Positions 1 through 8,400 of a stretch of 23,090 nucleotides of DNA are shown here, piece by piece. The notes beneath the pieces are model-generated. The model did not search any database, had not been told where the DNA came from, and saw only the letters and a program-made list of their open reading frames with translations. The position numbers and the translations under genes were made by a program. Every line of letters starts with the position of its first letter. Position 1 is the first letter of the stretch. The stretch spans positions 342,614-365,703 of the forward strand of contig JH157001.1 in the NCBI GenBank assembly GCA_000226015.1, in the 5' to 3' direction. Source of the stretch: Mnemiopsis leidyi (lineage: Eukaryota; Ctenophora; Tentaculata; Lobata; Bolinopsidae).

Positions 1-286
1 AACCACCATACTACCCATAGTAACAACAACCATACTACCATAGTAACAACCACCATAATACCATAGTAACAACCACCATACTACCATAGTAACAACCACC
101 ATACTACCATAGTAACAACTACCATACTACCATAGTAACAACCACCATACTACCATAGTAACAACCACCATACTACCAGTACCATAGTAACAACCACCAT
201 ACTACCATAGTAACAACCACCATACTACCATAGTAACAACTACCATACTACCATAGTAACAACCACCATACTACCACACTACCCTA
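1..286. repeat. 23-bp minisatellite (ACCATAGTAACAACCACCATACT unit)
   Basis: About twelve head-to-tail copies of a 23-base unit, e.g. copies starting at 61 and 84, with scattered single-base variants (ccacc/ctacc) and one copy lengthened near 178-184. The left edge lies outside the window. Immediately to its right the first recognisable exon begins, so the array sits in the intron that precedes it. Confidence 0.95.
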
Positions 287-310
287 TGCCTTGAAGACAA
301 CTAATTTCAG

Positions 311-877
311 CTCGACCCAGACACTGTGGACCCAGAGTGGGAGTTGAAAGTACTGAGGGATGTTATCGAGCACTTCGAACAAGACTACGCCAAAACTGAG
401 GCAATCCTTGAGGAGAAGCGTGTGAGGGACAAACGTATAAGGTGGGTCGACCTGGAAAATCGTCACATTTCGTTTACAGTTTAAACGGTTGATGCCATTT
501 TGTACTTTTTGCTACTGTATAGTGTTGTATTCTGTCGACGAAGTGACGGAGCCCGGTAAGTGTTATCTCCAGGTTTTTAGAAACTAGAAAATATGAAGAT
601 ATAATCTTGTCACCGGTTATACGGCCCGTGACCCAAATCAATAAAGTAAACGTAACCCAGGATGGAGATAAAGATGCTGAAGACGCAGATCGCGGTCCAC
701 AAGATGGAGAGAAAGCTGTGCGGGGCCGCTAAGTTTCAGCCCGTAGCTGTCTCCACACCCCGGACCAGACCCCTCTCGGAAACTCTCAAGAGCAAGTCTC
801 TTAGTCCTGGATCCACGCGACATAGGAGCAGTCTGAACAACTTTCTTATCAATGAGAGTATGTTCGTGGAGAAGTAA
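311..877 (+). CDS. 3' end of an unrecognised gene, three exons
   Basis: Three exons join in one open frame: 311-441 (acceptor ctaatttcag before 311, donor G|GTGGGT after 441), 523-555 (acceptor ctgtatag, donor g|gtaagt) and 661-877 (acceptor taacccag, stop TAA). Exon 1 ends in phase 2, exon 2 is 33 nt and keeps that phase, and exon 3 supplies one base before an ATG codon, so all phases agree. Exon 1 encodes an acidic and basic, probably helical stretch beginning LDPDTVDPEWELKVLRD. Exon 3 encodes a short basic helix (MEIKMLKTQIAVHKMERKL) followed by a Ser/Thr/Pro/Arg-rich tail ending NESMFVEK. The coding part is GC-richer than its flanks. I do not recognise the family; a coiled-coil or cytoskeletal protein is possible. 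The exact exon 2 acceptor is uncertain, because an AG at 541-542 would keep the same frame. Upstream exons lie left of the window. Confidence 0.5.
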
Positions 878-2600
878 CTTGTTTTTATGCTGTTGTAACT
901 TGCGCCTAATATGTGATGCAGACATGAATACCTCAGGTATTACAGGTACTACCTGTATGGCTTGTTTATATGCTGAAAGTGGATCCTGTAAGTGTTACTT
1001 GCTCCGAACTATTTGATTAAACTCATTTCAATTTTTTTGTTTAGTTAATTGTTCTGCTTGCTATGAGGCTATGGATATCAGCAGGCAGCAAATTCAGCAA
1101 GGATATCCGCGGTTACAACGGATACTTGATCTCCTCCTAGCATCATAAGAGCATTTTATACTTATTGGCTGATTTTATTGCTTATTGTAATTTTTTCCCG
1201 AATTTTAAATGCTTGTTTGTTGTTGGTGTATATTCTGTTGAATTTCACTCTTACTTCACAATTTCTATATAGCTGAACGTCGAAGTTTTGAAGGTTTTTG
1301 AATCTGGTTCTCCAAATTCTGAGAGGTTATAATTTAAAATTTGTTGATTTCTGGGTTTTGTCAGTAAAATTGTCAATAGAATTGAGAACTTCTTGTTTTA
1401 AAAAGATAAATGATTGTAAATTAAAACAAATATGCTTACTAAATAACAATTTGCACAGTCAGACTGACATTTTTTCCCAATAAATGTTGTTTAGACTTCG
1501 TTCTTATCAATTCTAAACCAAACCGTATATGTGTTCTAAAAGTAAAAGCAAAGAGCTATCAAAGGTTTAATCAATCGACGATAATAATTAAGACTTTTCA
1601 TTACAGGGTGAGAAACGGGGCGGGGTAAAACTTCCGATAAGATTTCCGTACGTAACAACTTATATTCCGTGCGTAACTTATTTTTTTTATTTTTTATTTT
1701 TTTTCAAATTATTATTTTTTTTAAATCATTATTAATCAAAATGATTGGTTGAACCTGTAGGGGAAGATTGAACTTAATAGGGGACCATATGTGTCAAATA
1801 ATCAAAACTTGAAGCCATCGTCAAAACTTAAAGTTTGCTTAATCATCGCCAAAACTTTTTTATCATTTTTATTTTCAAATAAATAACGAAAATAATGAGT
1901 TGGATTTCTTTGCTCCAATCAGTAGAATTTGACGGGCAACCAAAAGAGTAAAACAGAAAGTAACTCACATACCCAAACGCAACGGGAAAAGTAGCAAACC
2001 CAACAAAAGAAAAAGTCTCTATTTTAGATGCTTTTCGTAGTTCTAGACTGACACTTGAGAACTAATTAGCTGCAGTTAGCTTTATAAAAATGTTACAAAA
2101 ATCATGAAATATAAGATAGAATGACGATGCCGGGTACGTCAACAAATTGTGTCCTCCGACAAATCAGATCGAAGTTACCCAGAAACATAAATAATAGCTC
2201 TTATATCTCAATACAGCTGATCAGCTATAAAGTCCTATGTAAACCAAAAATTTCAAGGTGATTGCCTTACAGTGTTCATTATACAGCTTAAACAAGATAA
2301 AGTACAGCTGAAACCGTACGTACAGTATGAACGGAACTGTAGGTATATACTTATAGGTGTGGTAGGACGCCGCTTTATAATAGTGTAACTGTTAATCTGT
2401 TCTGCTTCAGATAACGTGTTGCACTTAGTTCGGCAGTTTGTCTGAAATTTAGATTGTTCTCAAATTTCAGTGTTACTGGCAGGAAAATTATAAAGTTGAA
2501 CTTTAAAAACGTGATAAAATAGGTTCGAAAATCAAACTCAAATCAATAAAAGTAAACGATCGTAGGATCTTAAACTGTCGAAATCGAAATAATTAATTTT
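878..2600. other. Non-coding AT-rich stretch
   Basis: No exon, RNA gene or transposon could be supported here. It includes the presumed 3' UTR of the gene ending at 877 and a T/A homopolymer-rich patch at about 1679-1735. Short open frames (for example 1298-1483) show no protein-like composition. Confidence 0.5.
1479..1484 (+). terminator. Possible polyadenylation signal AATAAA
   Basis: AATAAA lies about 600 bases after the stop codon at 877, in AT-rich sequence, followed by a GT/T-rich stretch (tgttgtttag). It is a plausible 3' processing signal for the gene ending at 877, but isolated AATAAA hexamers are common in DNA this AT-rich. Confidence 0.25.
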
Positions 2601-2601
2601 A

Positions 2602-2665
2602 CTGCATATTTGCATAGTGATGCTCACCTATATCTGCATATTTGCATAGTGATGCTCACCTATAT
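2602..2665. repeat. 32-bp tandem duplication carrying octamer motifs
   Basis: The 32-base segment beginning ctgcatatttgcatagtg at 2602 is repeated exactly from 2634. Each copy contains ATTTGCAT (2608-2615 and 2640-2647), the reverse complement of the POU/Oct octamer ATGCAAAT. The duplication is certain; a regulatory role is inference. Confidence 0.85.
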
Positions 2666-2904
2666 CTAGCGTTGAACTCTAAAGTATTTTCTCAAACTGT
2701 TCACTTGTCTGGTATACGTAATACACAATTTTTCTGCCTGATAACGTACGGTAGTGTAAGTGGAACTAAATATAGCATACAGCGCATCGGTATAACTATG
2801 AGTCTAAACAATGAACACAAACTCAAGTCTCGAAATTCATATTGAATATAATGTCGTTAATCCAAGGTAACACAATGTTCAATCTGTGGGGAAAAAGTCA
2901 ACCA

Positions 2905-3170
2905 CTTTCCACTACCTAAGAACCGCTTATGAACCATTTCAGAACCGCCTACAAACCACTTAAGAACCGTTTAGGAACCGTTTTAGAATTGAAAAGAGCC
3001 GTCGAACGACCGCTTTAAACCACTTAAGAACCGCTTGAAAATCGCCTAAGAAACGAAAATACAATAGGTAAGTCGAATTGATTAATAGGATTTCGATTGA
3101 TGCTGAGAACCGCTTTAGAACCGAAGAGGAAGTAGGAACCTCTTAAGAACCGGTTAGAACTGCTTAATCC
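2905..3170. repeat. Degenerate GAACCGCTTAA minisatellite, copy 1
   Basis: Irregular reiteration of a short motif of the type accgcttaagaaccg, with many variants (aaccacttaagaaccg, aaccgtttaggaacc). CTTAAG palindromes recur. The same motif family appears again at 19940-20125 in the same orientation, so this is a dispersed rather than a locus-specific repeat. Confidence 0.8.
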
Positions 3171-3289
3171 ATAAACATAGCCTGAAAGCAAAAATAATTT
3201 CCGAAAAGATACCTGCACCGTTACTAATTTTACTTGCAGTGAATGATGGTTGCTCATTTTGCAGACAACCATAATGATAAAACGCATTT

Positions 3290-3606
3290 TGGGCACTAGG
3301 GCACTTGGGGCATTTATTTTGGGTCACTTGGGGCACTCATTTTGGGCACTTTGGGCACTCATGTGTGGCACTTGAGGCACTCATTTTGGGCACTTGGGGC
3401 ACTCATTTTTGGGCACTTGGGGAACTCATGTGGGTTACCGGGCGCTGCGTGGCTCTCTTCACGTTTCCCTCCGATCGTTGTCGTAGTCAATAAGGAATGA
3501 GGAACCCAGGAAATCATGTTGGGCACTTGGGGCACTAATGCGGGGCACTTAATCTTATGTTGGGCATATATTGGGGCACTATTGTGGGGCACTTGGGGCA
3601 CTCATG
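3290..3606. repeat. G-rich minisatellite (GGGCACTTGGGGCACTCATTTT)
   Basis: Imperfect repeats of a unit of about 20-24 bases built from GGGCACTT, GGGGCACTCA and TTTT, interrupted at 3427-3510 by unrelated sequence. It is strongly strand-asymmetric: runs of 3-4 G on the plus strand and few C runs. Frames open across it (for example 3305-3493) are a by-product of the repeat and are not genes. Confidence 0.9.
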
Positions 3607-3920
3607 TTGGCTGATTAGAAACGAGCTTGGCAGCCTGTCCAATCACAGCTATATTGTGATGTCCATGTCAGACATAAATAACTGACATTGTCCGGTCGAC
3701 CTTTTACTAACCGTGCACAATTATTGTCTTTCTTTTACACACCTGCTTGTACTTGTAGTTTAGTTTAAAAAATTGCATCTCTCAAAAACAAAATCTAGTT
3801 CTACCTTATAAGTGCTGATGTTGCTTCTCAATCTCATCTTGGATGTGCGGTAACTACCAACTGTTTGTCGTTGATGACGATGTTGTTTCAGGTCTTGGAG
3901 TTGAACTTGAAGCTGACAAA
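3607..3920. other. Nothing recognised
   Basis: Unique-looking sequence. A short open segment at 3892-3926, flanked by tttcag and ag|gtatcg, could be an exon by its signals, but it is too short to judge and overlaps the edge of an inverted-repeat element. Confidence 0.3.
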
Positions 3921-3923
3921 TAC

Positions 3924-4020
3924 AGGTATCGTTGGGATAGGGTCACAAATATTGACCAATGGAAAACTATAGAGAAAACAGTGCTTTCTAACTTCTGATT
4001 GGTTAAATTTTGTGACACCT
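3924..4020. mobile_element. Small inverted-repeat element, MITE-like (copy A)
   Basis: Arms at 3941-3962 (ggtcacaaatattgaccaat) and 3995-4020 (attggttaaattttgtgaca) are imperfect reverse complements around a short centre. The left end (ggtatcgttgggatagggtcacaaat) resembles the left end of the neighbouring element at 4074, so the two are probably relatives. No protein is encoded. Target-site duplications were not resolved. Confidence 0.45.
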
Positions 4021-4070
4021 CACAAAAAACTCTATTTACGGCATTATTTCTCTATTCTATTAGTATTAGG

Positions 4071-4276
4071 AACGGTATTCGTTAGGAAGAGTCTCAAATT
4101 TTCAATGATAGAACCTCTTATTTCTCAAAATTTATTGGCTCTGCCTTAGTTCTGGGTAGTGAAATACTCTCAAATTGTCCAATGGACACAAATTGACCTC
4201 CAAAAACAAAGGTAGAAGCATTATATTTAGAGAAACGGGGTTTGAAATTTGAGACACCTCCCCACGAATACCGTTT
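4071..4276. mobile_element. MITE-like element with ~30-bp terminal inverted repeats (copy B)
   Basis: The left end (from 4071, aacggtattcgttaggaaga then gtctcaaattt) matches the reverse complement of the right end (4241-4276), differing at a few positions: both read AACGGTATTCGT..GGA.G.GTCTCAAATTT inward. The element is about 206 bases and has no coding capacity, as expected for a non-autonomous DNA transposon. The superfamily cannot be assigned because no clear target-site duplication was found. Confidence 0.6.
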
Positions 4277-5178
4277 TCTATTATTTCCATGTTGCCTTGT
4301 GTTCTAGGTTATTGGTGTTATGTTATTAAAGCTGAGAAGTAAAAAAAGTTCGTTAAATTAAACAAGTACCTATTTGTTTTGCAATTGTTCCTTTCCAAGT
4401 TGCATCAGCTTGTTTCCAAAAGATGATGTTGGTGGTCAGTCAGTCAGTCAGTCTATTTCTAAACTGTAACCAGTCCATTAGTAACAGTTTATACAAGATG
4501 AAGAGCAGACTTGTACCTGAACTAATCCAGTCTCCATCAAATACTTAGTAATTCACAGCAGTACTTTGTTTTAATGTTAGGAGAAGATTGTTAAGTAAAA
4601 GTTGCTTTGCGGATAAGAATTTAGTTCGTAGCGATCTTCTGTCCATATCATCATTCATTAGCCATAAGAATTAAGAAACTGGGAGTGTTCTTGGTTAGAT
4701 CGTAATAGCAATGAAGTAAATCATACTTGTCGTAGAAACCATCAGTCAATCAACAATATCTTTATAGTTATACAGAGCGATTAAAACATTAATAACTTTA
4801 AGAAGAATAAAATGATGTACAAGTTTCAGTGGTTTTTGGAAAGTCACATTAGTTTTAACAAGCCGAGTAAAGCAAAGTTGAATTAAAATAATCGACCAAT
4901 ATATGATTATATGGTTATGTAAAATTAAACCGTTAAAAAACTTAATAACCATAATCCACAAATTTAAAAATGCGATCAACGATTGTGAATTCCTCTGCAA
5001 TTTGTGAAGCCAATTCTAGAAGAGGAAAGACAGAAGAAAATGTCTTAAGACAGATGAAAAATCAAAAAGCTTCTCATCAATTTAGCTTATGAATAAGTTG
5101 CATGATCACCAAAATATGAAGAAATTTCAACTGTCAATGTGATAATCCGATATAGATGTTATTGAAAATCGTTCGTTC
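4277..5178. other. Non-coding stretch downstream of the ankyrin-XKR gene
   Basis: AT-rich sequence with a short GTCA tetranucleotide run at about 4437-4454. No convincing exon was seen. It may hold the 3' UTR and terminator of the minus-strand gene, but no clear minus-strand AATAAA lies close to its stop; the nearest I found is inside the inverted-repeat element (4131-4136). Confidence 0.4.
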
Positions 5179-5422
5179 TCATATCAGACTGGCATGTAAA
5201 TTGTAAAAAATCTTAAACCATATCCGGTACATTAAGAAATAACACAAATTTAAGATGATAAAAGCATATAAAAAGGACATATTATCAAACTTTAAGATAA
5301 TATCTGCTTCACTCTGATAGAACAGTTCATAATCTCGGGGTAGAATGTTGCAGTTCATGACCAAAATCTTTTCTCTATCCTCAGTGCTCAGTCTGCAGCA
5401 CTTTTTCACCATGAAACAAAAT
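5179..5422 (-). CDS. Possible extra 3' exon with one membrane segment, unidentified
   Basis: On the minus strand a good acceptor (gtgattttcag) is followed at 5422 by an open frame to a TGA at the left end. The product starts FCFMVKKCCRLSTEDREKIL, continues through an acidic middle (LPRDYELFYQSEADIIL) and then a hydrophobic segment (FLYAFIILNLCYFLMYRIWF) that could span a membrane. It lies only 50 bases past the stop of the ankyrin-XKR gene. That is too short for an intron from that stop, so if spliced to the gene it would need an internal donor in the last exon (phase 2), giving an alternative C-terminus. It could equally be an independent small gene or chance. I recognise no family. Confidence 0.25.
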
Positions 5423-5471
5423 CTGAAAATCACACTAGTTTAAGTACTACTATCTTCCCTGCTGTTCTCTC

Positions 5472-8400
5472 TCAAACGATGTCTTCAGCAGTATCTGGAT
5501 ATGGTCGAATTTCCTCAAAAACGTCTTGCTTGTACTTGCTTGTACTTGCTCGCTCTTGCTTGTACTTGCTTGTACTTGCTCGCTCCTGCTTGTACTTGTG
5601 TAGTAAATGAGTCGTAGTCTCTACACTAGGAGAAGGAATCTGAGACATCTCAACTTCTTCCTGCCCAACCATGACAGTTTCAGTGCAAGCTTTCTTCTTC
5701 TTAGGTTCCTTCTTTGAACTACAACTGAAACAAACCTTTAAGCAACATCTTTCTTCATCTGTCATCTCATTTGCTTCAGGATCTTCTTCGTTTTCAACAT
5801 CCTCTCTCCTTTCTATAAGTCCAGATGTTGATCCATTATTCGTGTTACAGAGAATACAATTCAATAATTTCCTTGGACCATACGTCTTTTCTTTATTCGC
5901 ATTTCCTGCTGCTGCTGATTCTTCTGATGCTACTTGCTGGTAAGGGCTTCCCTCACTCGGAAAACATGGGAGCCGATACCGTTGAGTTAAACATTGATCA
6001 TCTCCGACAGAGTTAGTACTATTTCCTACCTCCCTTTCTTCAGCTGTTCTTTGCTTGTTTCTTTTAAACAAAGAACAAGGGAACCGTCGTCGTTCAATCT
6101 TACTTTGCTGTCCTTCTTCGTTGGAACTTCCGTCATCATGGTTTGGAAAACAACACGAAAAGCAGCAGGGTTTTGATAAACAGCAGATATCATCTTTTTC
6201 AGCAGCATATTTTCGTTTAAGTTTCTTTTGTTTAGCTTCACTGAACAACCTCAGAATAACCACTATCACCAAGAAGATAAAGAGTATGATAAAGGTCGTT
6301 ATTATCAGTGGAAATAGAATATCAACCCTTCTGTTTGTTGTTGTGAAGTTAAATATTCCTGCTGCAATACACCACATTGAAAATCCGAATAGGCCGATTA
6401 AAGCTGCTTTAGTTGGAAATTGACGAGGAATAATGAAAATCTTTGTTGGCTGCAGGATATAAGAAATTAAAGTTATGATTGTAACTGATATGATCAAGAG
6501 TATCAAATACAGCCATCCTTGATATTTGAATACCTCAGTACTCTTTCCACACGGATAGTTGTGCTCAACATACCATGCCCCAGCAACTCCTTCTAAAAAG
6601 TAGTAGCTCGATATTGCTAGTATTCTTTTCCAGGATCTCAGTGATCTATAGTCCACTTCTGAGGGTGGCAGAAGATATGCATCTGGTCGACGTAGAGAAA
6701 TTACCACCACATCTCTCATTGTGAATACCAGGAGGGACCAAATATTTGTGAGGTGGTGTACAACAGTCCGCTTTTCTTCCTTTTCATCTTTAGAAGTTTT
6801 CGTCATTCTGAAAACCTCATTTTGTCCCATGACGGTATATACATTGATGAAAAACCAAACAAAAATTACTAGTGCCAAATATGCGAGCACATGGAGGTGA
6901 TCAGGAGCAGAGTGCATCACGGCAGCAAATAGGAAGAGTCTTGATGGAATCATGAGAATATACGCCAAATATAAGGACACAAATGATGCACCCTTCATCT
7001 TTGGAGTTTCTGGGCTGAGTTTTCGAAACATTTCTTCCAGACTGACCATACTATTGGGGATTTTGAAGAAAGGTATAAGCATAGAGTAAATTTCCCACCA
7101 TGAGGCACAAATGTTTAGTATCCATAGGTTTTGAACACACTTAAAATACTCAGTTTTGTAAGTAAAGCTGTGAAGCTCGGTGCATCCATACTTCTTATAG
7201 TCGTCGGAAGTTCCCAAAATGTTGAAATATATTTGAAACACATAGAATTGAATCAGAAGTTCAGGTATCTGCTCCAGTATCATGTAGTATTGGTTTAAGG
7301 ACTTTTGTTTAGATTGTTGCCGATAAATAACTCTCAGATGAGACGGTGAATGCATCAGAACAGTTAGTCGATCGACAATAGGACGGAGCATAAATATTGA
7401 CAAAACGTTGAAAAAAAGTGGTCTTATTAAATCTTCTGTTACTCTTTTTGAGCTCGGACGCACTTTGTAAGTCCACAAAAACCGGCCAATCCATTTGGTC
7501 ACACAGTTCCGATCGTAAAAGTAGTTCAACTCAGAATTTTGTTCTAAGTCATCTTTAGATAGATCAATCTTTCCGAGGGTTATACAAAGTAGTTCTTTGT
7601 CCGTTGCATAGGATGAGAAAAGTGAGCGGATATTTTCGTGAATCAAGGTAGAAAAAACCAACATGATCATCGTTATTCCCAACCTCTCCGAGAAACCATT
7701 TAGTGTCTTGAAGCCAAATCGAGCATCAGAATATACATTAAAAATGTGAACAATTATGGTTACAAAGCAAAAGATAAATGCAAAGTTTCCCCGACAGATG
7801 CATCTGTGGAAAATCTTGTTGAGACAAAAGAAAGAACTGAGACAATTAGTCGCTTTTGTAACTTTTTCCGTAATCTTGTTACAACAGTCATCTTCATCTT
7901 TAAAATAAGCTTTGTAGATGCCTTTAGCTATAAGTTGAACGTCACTGATTTCCCCGCGGTGCTCTAAATCTGTGATCCCAGAAATATCTTCGATTTTCTC
8001 CCGGAATCGGTCAACAAGTTCTTCTCCAAGAGTTTTTCTTAGTGACATATTGCATGCTTGAGTTGAATTTTTATAAGGCACACCATCTGTTATATTTTTC
8101 TTCCGGCCAGCGAGTCTATTGAAATTGTTGTTCATATCAGTGTTGCAAGTGTCACAAGTATCATTAGTGTTATCGGACACACCAATGTTAACAGTAACAG
8201 AAGTGTTATCAGGTGTACCTGTGTTATCAGGTGTACCTGTGTTATCAGGTGTACCTGTGTTATCAGGTGTACCTGTGTTATCAGGTGTACCTGTGTTATC
8301 ACGTGTACCTGTGTTATCAGGTGTACCTGTGTTATCAGGTGTACCTGTGTTATCAGGTGTACCTGTGTTATCAGGTGTACCTGTGTTATCAGGTGTACCT

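Noticed and set aside
1-286. CRISPR-like array
   Set aside because: The repeats are contiguous without spacers and the context is a eukaryotic genome with introns. It is a minisatellite.
284-466. Minus-strand frame of 60 codons
   Set aside because: The plus strand here carries a better-supported exon with an acceptor, a donor and matching phases.
2642-2845. 67-codon plus-strand frame starting in the octamer duplication
   Set aside because: No family resemblance or splice support. The start lies in a tandem duplication and the length is expected by chance.
3154-3601. Several short frames in the GGGCACTT repeat
   Set aside because: Periodic repeat sequence gives open frames on both strands. 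No protein-like composition remains outside the repeat.
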